A stretch of DNA of 40,425 nucleotides, from contig CAIWCD010000047.1 of NCBI GenBank assembly GCA_903911145.1, forward strand, positions 1 through 40,425, in the 5' to 3' direction. Source of the stretch: an uncultured delta proteobacterium. GTDB lineage: Bacteria > Myxococcota > Myxococcia > Myxococcales > 40CM-4-68-19. The notes below the pieces were generated by a model. It did no database searches. It had not been told where the DNA came from and saw only the letters and a program-made list of their open reading frames with translations. This document shows, piece after piece, positions 8,463-16,384 of this stretch (position 1 is the stretch's first letter; every line of letters begins with the position of its first letter). The position numbers and the translations under genes are program-made.

Positions 8463-9266
8463 TCATAGTTCCACGGCCTCCGTTTTCAGCGGGTGGATCA
8501 ACGCCAGCCGCGCCGCTTTGCGACCGACGGGTGCGTGCTGGTCACTCGGTCGCCCTTCGCGGAGGATTGTCGCCAGCAACTCAGGTTGCTCGTCACCAAG
8601 TAGAGCTGGACGGCGGCTCAAGGCCGCATACGCAGTCCGTGCTGCCACACGCGCTCGCTCACGGACCGATTCAAAGTCCGTCCACAGTTCCTTTCGGATC
8701 GACGGATCTGCTGTCTCGAAACACACGCGAACGAACTCCTGCCCCGTGGCCGTAGATCCTCGCGGTCCAACGTCTGTCGCAAGAAGGATGGGGACGAGCC
8801 GAAGTGGAGCCAAGTCCAACTCGCGCTCGGCTCCCTTTCGCGAGTGGTAGCAGCTGGCTGCCCAATGCAACCACACCTCCAGCTTCTCGTCCTCCCCCGG
8901 ACCGTCCTTAAACGCGTTTGCCGCATCCATTGCTTCCAGAGCGAGCGCGCGCGCCAAGATTCCGATCCGCGTATTGCGTGCAATCCGGCGGGCACGGTTG
9001 AGATCGAGAAACTCGCAGCCAAGCGCGGCCAGCGAGGGCGATATCCATGACGAGGTCGTCTTCTTGATACCCGGACGTTCAAGCAACCCGAGGAGGGCAT
9101 TGCAAATGGCTCGGGGATGCACGCCCGCGAGCCTGGCCTCGAGTTGTTTCGCGGTCCGCGGCTCGTCTCGTTCCAGAGAGTTGATGAGCGCCGCTACCGT
9201 CGCCTGCTTCAGTCCGACCGCCTTGGTTGATTTCATGGCCCGGAGGCTATCCTGCGGGTCCGACAT
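8463..9266 (-). CDS. Hypothetical protein with possible N-terminal winged helix
   Basis: 267 residues, soluble, no signal peptide. Residues 20-75 look like a winged helix: TAKQLEARLAGVHPRAICNALLGLL would be the helix-turn-helix and KKTTSSW the wing. The rest is alpha-helical, with many Arg/Glu and a WLHWAASCYHSRKGAERELDL stretch that recalls helical repeat proteins, but no family is recognised. ATGs at 9266 and 9236 are both possible and neither has a good ribosome binding site. It may be a regulator or a DNA-associated protein of the accessory region. Confidence 0.5.
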   Translation of the reverse strand: MSDPQDSLRAMKSTKAVGLKQATVAALINSLERDEPRTAKQLEARLAGVHPRAICNALLGLLERPGIKKTTSSWISPSLAALGCEFLDLNRARRIARNTRIGILARALALEAMDAANAFKDGPGEDEKLEVWLHWAASCYHSRKGAERELDLAPLRLVPILLATDVGPRGSTATGQEFVRVCFETADPSIRKELWTDFESVRERARVAARTAYAALSRRPALLGDEQPELLATILREGRPSDQHAPVGRKAARLALIHPLKTEAVEL

Positions 9267-9298
9267 GGACGGTCATCACTGCCGCTACCAGACCTGAC

Positions 9299-9541
9299 TC
9301 AGCGCTTCACGAACCGTACGCGCTCTGCAGTCTGATTAAGGTCGTCGAGGCGATACCCGGCAGCCATCCAGGCGTTCGCCCAGTAGTGCGATCCGTTTCC
9401 CTCGTTCCACCACTCCCGGTACTTTCGCGCCGAAGGAGGAAGCTTCGCCTCGAGGACGGACTCAATTTCGGAAAAGCGCATCGTCAACTCGGTATCCTTG
9501 CAGCGCGCGAAGAAATGCACCAGCGGATCGTATTTGGCCAT
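9299..9541 (-). CDS. DUF7662-like small protein
   Basis: About 80 residues from the ATG at 9541 (MAKYDPLVHFF). The pattern is KYDPL, then LTMRFSEIESVLEAKLPPSAR, then REWWNEGNGSHYWANAWMAAGY, then a final strand AERVRFVKR. As I recall the family, this matches small bacterial proteins (DUF7662) that often sit near nucleases or in mobile regions and whose function is unknown. The frame is open to 9637, but the extra N-terminus is not part of the family pattern. It lies 109 bases downstream of the FGE-fold gene that starts at 10915 and could belong to the same transcript. Confidence 0.65.
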   Translation of the reverse strand: MAKYDPLVHFFARCKDTELTMRFSEIESVLEAKLPPSARKYREWWNEGNGSHYWANAWMAAGYRLDDLNQTAERVRFVKR

Positions 9542-9649
9542 GCGGAGATGATCGCGCCGCGACAACCACGTTGTCGAATGATTTTGTGATGCTCCGAACA
9601 TGTTCACGTTGAACTGGAAAGATGTTCTGGTCGTCAAACAGTATGAAAC

Positions 9650-10915
9650 CTACATTGCGCAGCGAAACCCAATCGATTGCGGGCTCAGCGATGGCTCGTC
9701 CGCCTCCATGCTGAAGAATTGCGCCCAGAGGTGCGATGGGTCGTATTCATTCCACGAGCCGCCGCCAAGGACCTCGTTACTCGGATATTGGTGGCTGCTG
9801 ACCCACTCCCAAACGTTCCCCGCGAGATCGTGTATTCCCCACTTCGAATCTCCCGCGGAGTGCGAACCCACGGGACACGTTGTTGCTTGTCCGCGTTTGC
9901 CGGAATCATTTCCTTGTCCGCTCCAGCAGACGCGTGCCCCCGGCTCATCTTCCATCTTCCCCGCACCCATACGCCCCCCCCACGGATACAATCGTCCTTC
10001 GGTCCCGCCAGACGCGACGTACGCCCGTTCCTCCTTCGTGGGCATTCTCCCACCGATCCATTTGCAGAACGCCGTCGCGTGGTTCCAATCCACACAGTTC
10101 ATCGGGTGGTTTGTTCGGTCCGTTCCTAAGTTGCAACCGGCATGATCGGCTGCCGTGGCTGCCTTGGCGCATGGGCCAGCTTGGACGCAACGCGCATACG
10201 CCTCCACGGTCACCGCTGTCGTGCCGAGAGAGAAGGCTTTCAGCGAAACGATCATGCCCCCCTTGAAGTAGAACGTCCCACCTGGGATCGCGACGAACTC
10301 CAAGCCACTCTTCGGATCAATCTTGGTCTGGCCCGGGTGAAGAACTGAAGGGCGCGCCTGAGATTCAGCGGCGTTGGTTGCCGCCGCTTCCGTCAAGGCG
10401 GCTTCAACGGGAGCAACCTTCGCCGTAGGCGTGATCACTTCGGCCGTCAGCGATTTGATCAACCGGCCCATCGCAGCCTTCGATTCATCAAAGAGCTGGT
10501 CCTGCGATTTTCCGCTCGCTTCCTCGTCAGCCATCAGGGCGCCGTCGGCAGTGGAGAACAGCCGCAGCGTCAAGACTTGCCGCGTGCCGATCTGCGTGAT
10601 GCGCCCGCTGATGATGTAGTCCGCTCCCAGCTTGCGGCCAATCTCGACTTCGCACTCGCCGGTGCAATCGGCCAAAGTCTTGCCGTTCGCTTGGAGCAAC
10701 ACCTCGGTGCTCTCTCGCGTCATCACGAAAAGCTGCGGCGCCTGCTTCTTCACCGCGCCGCGGGCGAGATCGCTAAAGTAAGTGCGATCGATCTTCACAC
10801 CCTGCGCCACCTCGAACTCGAGCACAGCAAGACGCTTCTGGCCGTCGGCATGTGCGGAAAGGACAGCGATCACGGTGAACAGCGCGACAAGGAGAGCTGG
10901 TCTCACGTTGATCAT
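9650..10915 (-). CDS. Exported fusion of CsgG/FlgO-like domain and FGE-fold domain
   Basis: 421 residues from the ATG at 10915, which begins a clear signal peptide (INVRPALLVALFTVIAVLSAHA). Residues about 25-160 are the same alpha/beta domain as in the 2056-3609 protein; the pairs LAVLEFE and LADCTGECEVEIGRKLGADYIISG line up with IAVLELR and LADCESDCEVETGRRLGADLIVTG. After a Thr/Ala-rich linker, an FGE-fold domain starts near residue 205 (SGLEFVAIPGGTFYF, NHPMNCVDWNHATAFC, GRMPTKEERAYVASGG, GNVWEW, IGFRCAM). The segment after GGGSW has no Cys at all, so the copper-dependent chemistry of FGE is excluded as far as can be seen. A periplasmic sensor, binding or assembly role is more likely. Confidence 0.78.
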   Translation of the reverse strand: MINVRPALLVALFTVIAVLSAHADGQKRLAVLEFEVAQGVKIDRTYFSDLARGAVKKQAPQLFVMTRESTEVLLQANGKTLADCTGECEVEIGRKLGADYIISGRITQIGTRQVLTLRLFSTADGALMADEEASGKSQDQLFDESKAAMGRLIKSLTAEVITPTAKVAPVEAALTEAAATNAAESQARPSVLHPGQTKIDPKSGLEFVAIPGGTFYFKGGMIVSLKAFSLGTTAVTVEAYARCVQAGPCAKAATAADHAGCNLGTDRTNHPMNCVDWNHATAFCKWIGGRMPTKEERAYVASGGTEGRLYPWGGRMGAGKMEDEPGARVCWSGQGNDSGKRGQATTCPVGSHSAGDSKWGIHDLAGNVWEWVSSHQYPSNEVLGGGSWNEYDPSHLWAQFFSMEADEPSLSPQSIGFRCAM

Positions 10916-10996
10916 CCCCACAGTCCGAGGAGCGACGAGGTCCGCACCATAGCAGCTCGGCGTCGTCACGACCGCGATGACAGGAGAGCCATCGGC

Positions 10997-11821
10997 TCAC
11001 ATCAGCACGGGGCGAGACAACTGAGCTCGCACCATGTCCGCCTGCTGGATCTTCATCGTTCCCTGCCAAGTCGTCGAGTACCGATTGTCCGTGCCGCGAA
11101 ATGCTGCCCAATCGAGATCACTGCCCAATAGGAGAAACCAAGCAGACATCCAATCCTCCTGCGCGATGTATTCAGCGCTAGCGGCCGCCGCGAGAGGACG
11201 TCGCCAGGCACCAACACTAATGCTTGTCCAGTCAGCCTCGACCGCTGCGCGCATAGTCTTCAGATCAACTCTCCCCGCTGCCCATTGCCGCGTCAGATGC
11301 ACAGCAAAAAGCCTTGCGGTGCGTGGCTCTCCTCTCCATCTGAATTCAGTATCGTTGCGACTCTTCTCTATCGGCCACGCTGTTTCGTCGGGACGAGGAC
11401 CAAGGTACGGCCAAAGACGTTCTTGGCAATCGCAGGCAATGCGAGCCACGACGCGAAGGTCGTTTCCCTTTGTCTGAGCCGCCAACCACAGCATCCATCC
11501 AGCGTGGCGACATTGCTCCCAAGCTGTTGCAAAATCTGGTTGGGTTAGCGCCCATTTTCGTGCGGCGTCATCGCAGACGTTGAGTAGTCCAAGCGCGTTG
11601 CTCCAATGCGGCTTCTCCACGCCACGAACGCTCAGGCCGGAGCCACAATCGTCGCACTTCACCAAGCGATCCGCTTGCCACACTGCGCTCGTGGTTAGGT
11701 CCGCCTGGCAGTTGGCGCAGACGATCTCATCGTCGCGGGAGTTCAGGTACACACGAGCTCCCGGCACCCTTGACTGACCGGGACGAAGACGGATGAGCTT
11801 GTTCGCTGTCCTGACGTGCAT
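10997..11821 (-). CDS. Zinc-ribbon hypothetical protein
   Basis: 274 residues. Near the N-terminus two CxxC pairs (CANCQ and CDDCG) about 20 residues apart form a zinc ribbon. The rest is helical and Trp-rich, ending in a domain with WMSAWFLLLGSDLDWAAF. No signal peptide. AAGGGGGC eight bases before the ATG supports the start at 11821. Its stop is 81 bases from the FGE-fold gene, and the caspase-like gene lies 31 bases upstream in the same direction, so an operon of protease, ribbon protein and exported FGE protein is possible. Function unknown. Confidence 0.58.
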   Translation of the reverse strand: MHVRTANKLIRLRPGQSRVPGARVYLNSRDDEIVCANCQADLTTSAVWQADRLVKCDDCGSGLSVRGVEKPHWSNALGLLNVCDDAARKWALTQPDFATAWEQCRHAGWMLWLAAQTKGNDLRVVARIACDCQERLWPYLGPRPDETAWPIEKSRNDTEFRWRGEPRTARLFAVHLTRQWAAGRVDLKTMRAAVEADWTSISVGAWRRPLAAAASAEYIAQEDWMSAWFLLLGSDLDWAAFRGTDNRYSTTWQGTMKIQQADMVRAQLSRPVLM

Positions 11822-11852
11822 GGGTCTGCCCCCTTCGATTCATTGCTAGCCG

Positions 11853-12503
11853 TTATCGCACCGCGATGTTGAACCCCATCGCCTTAGCGAGAGGGAAGTC
11901 CCGAATCATGGCGCTTGCCGCGCTCATTGGGCTCATCGGCCCTGTCCCTCCCCCCGAATACTCGGCTACACCACCCACTGCACGGGCCTTAGGGCTTCCC
12001 TCAAACAGGTAGGTCAGCAGGAGAAGATCCGCCATAGTCGATTCGAACCACCAAGTATCGCCGTGATAGGCGGCGAACCAACCGAGGTTCATGTTGGTTA
12101 CTGCGAGAACCCTCTCCAACTCGCTCTCAGACCAGCTTCCGCATGCGCCAACCAGTACTCCCTTCTGCACGGCACCGATCTTAGGGATTCGACCTCGGCG
12201 ACGTGGAAAGGCATTCTGGATTTGCGCACCGAGGTTGATATCGTTCTTGGCGAAACCCGCGAGGCGCTTACCGACTCCATGCCCAGCGATGTAACACACG
12301 GAGGGGGAGCCCTTTGTCGCTGCGAACATTTCGAGCCAAGCGTGCAGTTGTTCGCTGTTGCCGAACGGCTTGTACGCCACGTCGATGCCCATCGAACGAG
12401 ACCAGCCCTCGAAGAGTGGGCGCACGCTGCGGTCCTCCTCCCATTCCACGTCCCAGATATTTTCGAGCACAACGAGCTTTGGTGTCGCCATCGTGAGATC
12501 CAT
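11853..12503 (-). CDS. Caspase-like (clan CD) cysteine protease, putative
   Basis: About 216 residues. The pattern VCYIAGHGVG followed some 50 residues later by VLVGACGSWSESEL fits the caspase/CHAT dyad, with His in a GHG turn after a beta-strand and Cys after a second hydrophobic strand. Upstream, KLVVLENIWDVEW and a charged region fit the first strand and helix of that fold. In bacteria such domains are executioners in conflict systems or signalling proteases. Here no repeat or effector domain is fused to it, and the zinc-ribbon gene downstream may supply specificity (inference). The start is uncertain: ATG at 12503 or 12491. The frame extends to 12608, but that leader looks non-coding. Confidence 0.55.
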   Translation of the reverse strand: MDLTMATPKLVVLENIWDVEWEEDRSVRPLFEGWSRSMGIDVAYKPFGNSEQLHAWLEMFAATKGSPSVCYIAGHGVGKRLAGFAKNDINLGAQIQNAFPRRRGRIPKIGAVQKGVLVGACGSWSESELERVLAVTNMNLGWFAAYHGDTWWFESTMADLLLLTYLFEGSPKARAVGGVAEYSGGGTGPMSPMSAASAMIRDFPLAKAMGFNIAVR

Positions 12504-12734
12504 CCTAGCGGCCAGAGGACACTTCGTACGATGACTGTAGCTGATCCCTCCGACGCGGGACCGTAGATGATTTGGCGTCGGCCGGTCGCCATCCTGCGCA
12601 CACCGCACTAATCATGGGCGAGTCCGCGATTGCCATCGCGACCGCGGCCTGAGTTCTCATCGTGAGACATTTCACGCGCGCAGCAGCTCCGCCCCCTCCC
12701 CTTGCGCCTCCGCCGCCCTGACCTATGCTTCTGC

Positions 12735-13220
12735 ATGGTCCCATCTCCCGCGGCACAGATCGCCATTTCCGAGACCAACAGCAGCGAACCACGCATGCGC
12801 CCCGTCATCACGCGCATATCGCGGTCAACGCACGTCCCCAATCACATCGGCCTCAGTTGGCTCGATTCGAAGGCTGCCGTCTCGTTCGTCTCCGGTGATC
12901 CCAAGGCGCTCCTCGACGAGATCAGAGATCGCGCTCAGTCCCTCATTGGCCCAGACGCAACCTCCGCTCGGAGACGCAATATCGCGCGCGCGCTGGCGAT
13001 GACGAACTCGCAACTCTCCGTGCTGCAGATGCTCCAGGGCCAGGCTCTGGCTGCTCAGAACTGGAAGGCCGTCGAGCAACTGGATCGCATGCTTGATCGT
13101 CTCACGCGCCGGTATGGCGATCTCATCCTCGTGCATCGCCAAGAATACTCGTCGCAGCCGACGGTGCAGGTGACCACCCAGCACGCGAGCATCTACGCGA
13201 CCAATGGAGACGGGAAATGA
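12735..13220 (+). CDS. Hypothetical helical protein
   Basis: About 161 residues. The C-terminal two thirds are helical with a coiled-coil look (NSQLSVLQMLQGQALAAQNW, then a Leu/Arg-rich helix), ending in a polar tail. The start is not fixed: ATGs at 12735 and 12795 and a TTG at 12702 are in frame and none has a clear ribosome binding site. The stop overlaps the next start (ATGA), so it is translationally coupled to the zinc-finger gene at 13217. Small coupled pairs of this sort are typical of phage-derived regions. No family recognised. Confidence 0.5.
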   Translation: MVPSPAAQIAISETNSSEPRMRPVITRISRSTHVPNHIGLSWLDSKAAVSFVSGDPKALLDEIRDRAQSLIGPDATSARRRNIARALAMTNSQLSVLQMLQGQALAAQNWKAVEQLDRMLDRLTRRYGDLILVHRQEYSSQPTVQVTTQHASIYATNGDGK

Positions 13221-13558
13221 CGATCTACCGCGAGGACGTCCTGCGCGTTGGCCTGAGATCGATCCGGGCGCAATTCAAGCCGAGCGTATTTAAGCAGCTC
13301 GATCACGTGATCGTCGAGGCGGCATTTAATCCCGTTCGAGTGAACCTGCTGCGTGAGGCGTTTGCGTCGTGCAAGGGTGGAATGCGCACCTGGCTGGAAT
13401 GCCCTGGCTGCAAGCTGCGCACAGGAACCATAGGCTTCGCTAATGGTGCTTGGGGCTGTAATCGTTGCCAGAAGTGGCACGGGAGGCATAACCCGTGGAC
13501 TCAGCGCAGCGGGAAGCGGGTATCGGCACCGCTGCCCGTGCCCATGGTGAGCGTGTAG
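13217..13558 (+). CDS. Small zinc-ribbon protein
   Basis: 113 residues. An N-terminal helical part (to about residue 55) is followed by a ribbon with ligands CPGC and CNRC separated by about 18 residues, then WHGRHNPWTQR. The CxxC-x-R and CxxC-x-x-WHG spacing is typical of zinc ribbons in phage and transposon DNA-binding proteins. It overlaps the preceding gene by four bases. A strong terminator follows, so the pair forms one transcription unit. Confidence 0.62.
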   Translation: MTIYREDVLRVGLRSIRAQFKPSVFKQLDHVIVEAAFNPVRVNLLREAFASCKGGMRTWLECPGCKLRTGTIGFANGAWGCNRCQKWHGRHNPWTQRSGKRVSAPLPVPMVSV

Positions 13559-13600
13559 GGCCATGCGTTTCGATCTAGCCCTTACGGTTAATTTGTTCTC

Positions 13601-13631
13601 GCCAGCCCTGACACAGAAAGCTGGCTTTTTT
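13601..13631 (+). terminator. Rho-independent terminator with an iteron in its loop
   Basis: A perfect 6-bp stem, GCCAGC at 13601-13606 and GCTGGC at 13620-13625, is followed by six T residues. The 13-base loop contains one full CTGACACAG (13608-13616), the same 9-mer that is clustered at 4.8-5.2 kb. The stem ends the 12735-13558 unit. Confidence 0.8.
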
Positions 13632-13648
13632 AATGCGCGGTCGCTTGC

Positions 13649-13672
13649 CATTAACAGGTTAATGCGTTAATG
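13649..13672. promoter_or_regulatory. Operator-like inverted repeat CATTAAC / GTTAATG
   Basis: CATTAAC at 13649-13655 and GTTAATG at 13658-13664 form a perfect inverted repeat with a 2-base centre. A second GTTAATG follows at 13666-13672, so there are three half-sites. It lies between the terminator and the gene at 13797 and is more AT-rich than its surroundings. A binding site for a dimeric regulator is likely; the regulator is unknown. Confidence 0.55.
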
Positions 13673-13796
13673 TGGCTACACCCTTCAACGAGCATCCATG
13701 GGGTGCCGCCGTTGGGGTAGCAGCCCAGTGCAGTGAACAACAACAATCAGGCAGCGAGCGGCAGTAGACAAGGAGAAGTATCGCGGACGGTGCAGC

Positions 13797-14231
13797 ATGA
13801 ACGGTCACTCAGCAAAGAAGATTGCGATCAAGGCAGCGAAGGAAAAGTACAACCAACTGACCGATAAGGTTCGAGACGTTTGGAGTGAAGGGGACGATCT
13901 CGTCTTCTTCTGGGATGGCTGTAAGTATCGGGATCTTCGAGACGGGCACAGCGTGATGCGAGACCTCCAGCACAAGGTTCTGCGCAAGATGCTCGAGGGA
14001 AAAGGCGCCAGTCAGGAATTGCGTGTGACGTATCCGCCTCCACATTGGGGGCGGGCGAAATCTGGTCGATCGGTCGTCTTGGCGTTCCGAGGAATAACCG
14101 TAGCAGACGTGGTCTATGCATTCAGTTCGATCCTCGAGGCAGTACATGAGAACAGTGGAAAGCGTTGTAGCGGTTGCGGATCGCCCGTCAATAATCACGA
14201 GCATCTGCAGCCCTTATCAGCACCCGTATAA
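13797..14231 (+). CDS. Hypothetical protein sharing a domain with the next gene
   Basis: 144 residues. A basic N-terminal helix precedes a compact domain containing RDGHSVMRDL, YPPPHWG and VVLAFRGI. The same order of motifs (KDGHSASRNL, YPPGGKVW, VVAHLFRGI) ends the 14362-15399 protein, so the two share a homologous domain. The C-terminus has a CSGCGSP pair near the end, perhaps half of a zinc site. The gene follows the operator-like repeat. AAGGAG lies 21 bases before the ATG, too far to be ideal, so the true start may differ. Function unknown. Confidence 0.55.
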   Translation: MNGHSAKKIAIKAAKEKYNQLTDKVRDVWSEGDDLVFFWDGCKYRDLRDGHSVMRDLQHKVLRKMLEGKGASQELRVTYPPPHWGRAKSGRSVVLAFRGITVADVVYAFSSILEAVHENSGKRCSGCGSPVNNHEHLQPLSAPV

Positions 14232-14361
14232 GGTTGTTATCGGCCCCCGCAATCCATCGCGGACGCAGCCATTTTCAATGCCAGCCGGCTCTGCGCCGCA
14301 CCTCCAGGAAATGAGTTCTGGCGGCGCAGGGCTGGCAAACACTAACCGAGGTTATCAACAC

Positions 14362-15399
14362 ATGACGACGAATAAGAATTTATCGCGGCCGTTCGGAATC
14401 AAGACATTGACCGCAGTGGCGCTTGCGAAGATGAAGTGGAAGCGGATCAAGAACGACACCAAGACGATGCTCGCGGCAGAAGTCTCTGTATTGTCCGCAT
14501 TCAATCCTGCCTACAACGACGCGCGGGCCCTGCTCCTCGCGATTGGAGGAATCGACGCCCGGTTCGCTCCCGATGACGACATCGTTAAGATCGCGTCCAG
14601 GAGCCAGTCGTTCTTCGACGTGCCGATCCAAATGATCCTCGGCGATCCGAGTCGGTGCCATTGGAACGCGGCAAAGCTGTGGAATGAAGACAAGAGCAAT
14701 CGGCAGATCGTCACCGGATTCGCCATTTCCGACGACGGACTATGGCGGCTGCATAGCTGGGCCTGGGACGGGTCTAAGGTCATTGAAACGACCGAAGCGA
14801 GACTCGCCTATTGGGGCTGCGTCCTGACGCCTGCCGAGTGCGAGGAGTTCACATTGAACCTCCGGAACGTCGATATCGCCCATCGGGCGCCGCATCAGAG
14901 CCCACCGCCAACGGGCCCGTCGAGTGTCGCTGCTAACGTGGCGAAGATGGAGAAGTCGATGGCGGAGAACCTGAATGGCGCGATGTCACTGGGCGGGGTT
15001 GTCGCACTCAGTGCGTATCGCGCGGGAAAAGACCATCCTCGCTTGCTATGCCCGATCGGCAATGGCGACATCGGTGTCGTCGATCTTGTACCGGGCGCAG
15101 ACTTCAAAGACGGCCACAGCGCGAGCAGGAATCTCGCCTATGGAGAACTGTGCAAACTCGTCGAGGACGATGGCGGTGCCTATGTAGAAAGCGGCGTCTA
15201 CCCGCCCGGAGGAAAGGTCTGGAATGCGCGTGGGCCATGGGAAGACGTCGCGCCTGGCCACGTTGTCGCCCATCTGTTCCGCGGGATCTCCTACGAGGCG
15301 TTGAGCGCTGCAGTGCGCGAGATCTTTGGGGCGCAGGACGACATTGATGACTCAGACGATGACGTAATGGAGGAGAGCGAAGCTCAGTCAGCAGCCTAA
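14362..15399 (+). CDS. Hypothetical two-domain protein, possible Cys/His hydrolase fold
   Basis: 345 residues from the ATG at 14362, preceded by GAGG. The frame is open from 14116, but that part overlaps the upstream gene and reads poorly. The N-terminal domain (about 1-190) has SRCHWNAAKLW, then ISDDGLWRLHSWAWDG and VIETTEARLAYWG. The order Cys, His in HSWAW, then an acidic strand is like permuted papain-fold (NlpC/P60-type) phage proteins; this is only a pattern match. The C-terminal domain (about 225-320) is homologous to the 13797 protein. The last 25 residues are acidic. It converges with the leftward operon that ends near 15.5 kb. Confidence 0.58.
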   Translation: MTTNKNLSRPFGIKTLTAVALAKMKWKRIKNDTKTMLAAEVSVLSAFNPAYNDARALLLAIGGIDARFAPDDDIVKIASRSQSFFDVPIQMILGDPSRCHWNAAKLWNEDKSNRQIVTGFAISDDGLWRLHSWAWDGSKVIETTEARLAYWGCVLTPAECEEFTLNLRNVDIAHRAPHQSPPPTGPSSVAANVAKMEKSMAENLNGAMSLGGVVALSAYRAGKDHPRLLCPIGNGDIGVVDLVPGADFKDGHSASRNLAYGELCKLVEDDGGAYVESGVYPPGGKVWNARGPWEDVAPGHVVAHLFRGISYEALSAAVREIFGAQDDIDDSDDDVMEESEAQSAA

Positions 15400-15520
15400 C
15401 GCTGTCAGCCTTCTGCCCGACGACCGCATCGCATCTGCACGGCGCGGCCGTCGGGGTTGTTGAGGGCAATGTTCTCAGCGGTGAGAAGATCGTCTGGGCG
15501 TCCAAACAATCCGGCTCCGT

Positions 15521-15697
15521 TTATTCGCGATCCGCCAGCGCCTTCAATTTCCCGTGCACGTCGGCGTAGGGCGCCTCGACGAGATCCAGCACGATGCCGA
15601 TCATGAGCCTGCGGAACCCGGCCCGGTGCGACGATTCCTTCACCGGCGCCGCCTCCCCCTGGCGAATGGCAACAACTTCGCCCCATCGGTGAAACAT
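15521..15697 (-). CDS. Possible 58-residue protein at the end of the C39 operon
   Basis: This small frame starts with an ATG 18 bases after the stop of the C39-like peptidase gene, in the same frame, and ends in TAA at 15521. The peptide starts MFHRWGEVVAIRQGE and contains an amphipathic helix (FRRLMIGIVLDLVEA) and an ADVHGKLKALADRE tail, which reads like a real protein. No good ribosome binding site is visible. The next 120 bases (15400-15520) hold only a further short frame (TTG at about 15508, 34 residues) that I do not call. Alternatively the whole 15400-15700 stretch is a decayed gene. Confidence 0.38.
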   Translation of the reverse strand: MFHRWGEVVAIRQGEAAPVKESSHRAGFRRLMIGIVLDLVEAPYADVHGKLKALADRE

Positions 15698-15715
15698 GGC
15701 GCGAAAGACATCAAA

Positions 15716-16384
15716 TTACTGCTCTTCCCCGCAATAAGCGCAAAAGCCCCACTCGCTGCTTATCGTGCTCTCGCAGGAGTCATCAGCGTTATCAACTGGC
15801 TTGCAGGTGCGGCTCGCCTTCGCGTAATGACTCCAATCCCGCTCCGCGCCACAATCGGGGCAGAAGCTCATCCAAGGCACGCACTGTTCGTGCGCACAGA
15901 CTACGATGCGAATTCCCCAGCAATCCGAGCGCTCCTTGAACGCTTCGTGCGTCTGTCTTCTTGGGCACGCGGCCTCCGAGGGATCGGCCACGTGTACGCT
16001 TTCCGAATCGATTCCATGGACGACCAGCCAATGGTCTTCTTCGTCCACCAGCGCGATGACGAGTTCCTCCGCTTTTAGGCAATCTCGGAGTTCCTTGAAT
16101 GAGATGTCCTCAGGCCCATAGACCTGCAGTCCAAGCCCACGGAGAGCGTCAGCCATGCTCTCGCCACCGGCGCCGTGTCCCTTCTTGGTCTTCGTCAGCT
16201 TCAGTATTTCCGCGAACGGCGGGCATTGCTTCGACAGGACGTGATTCGCCGCCATCCAGACGCTGTTGGCACCGCAACTATAGTCGTCGTCTTGTACGCG
16301 ACGATTGAAGCGGCTGGCCGGAACACCAACAAACCCATGAGCGATAGTCGTTTTGCGGTTCCACTTCGAGTGCCGACGTTTCAT
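15716..16384 (-). CDS. C39-like cysteine peptidase with C-terminal zinc ribbons
   Basis: 222 residues. All four landmarks of the peptidase C39 fold are present. The oxyanion Gln sits six before the nucleophile in VQDDDYSCGANSVWMAANHV, the catalytic His is in DHWLVVHGI and the Asp is in VHVADPS, at the usual spacing. After about residue 165 come two zinc knuckles, FCPDCG and the final WGFCAYCGEEQ, so this is a peptidase fused to ribbons rather than to an ABC transporter as in bacteriocin export. No signal peptide, hence cytoplasmic. The start overlaps the small ribbon gene upstream (ATGA). The final ribbon is nearly the same as the one ending the 16560-17204 protein, which suggests a common partner. 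It could act as protease, transglutaminase-like enzyme or toxin. Confidence 0.75.
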   Translation of the reverse strand: MKRRHSKWNRKTTIAHGFVGVPASRFNRRVQDDDYSCGANSVWMAANHVLSKQCPPFAEILKLTKTKKGHGAGGESMADALRGLGLQVYGPEDISFKELRDCLKAEELVIALVDEEDHWLVVHGIDSESVHVADPSEAACPRRQTHEAFKERSDCWGIRIVVCAHEQCVPWMSFCPDCGAERDWSHYAKASRTCKPVDNADDSCESTISSEWGFCAYCGEEQ

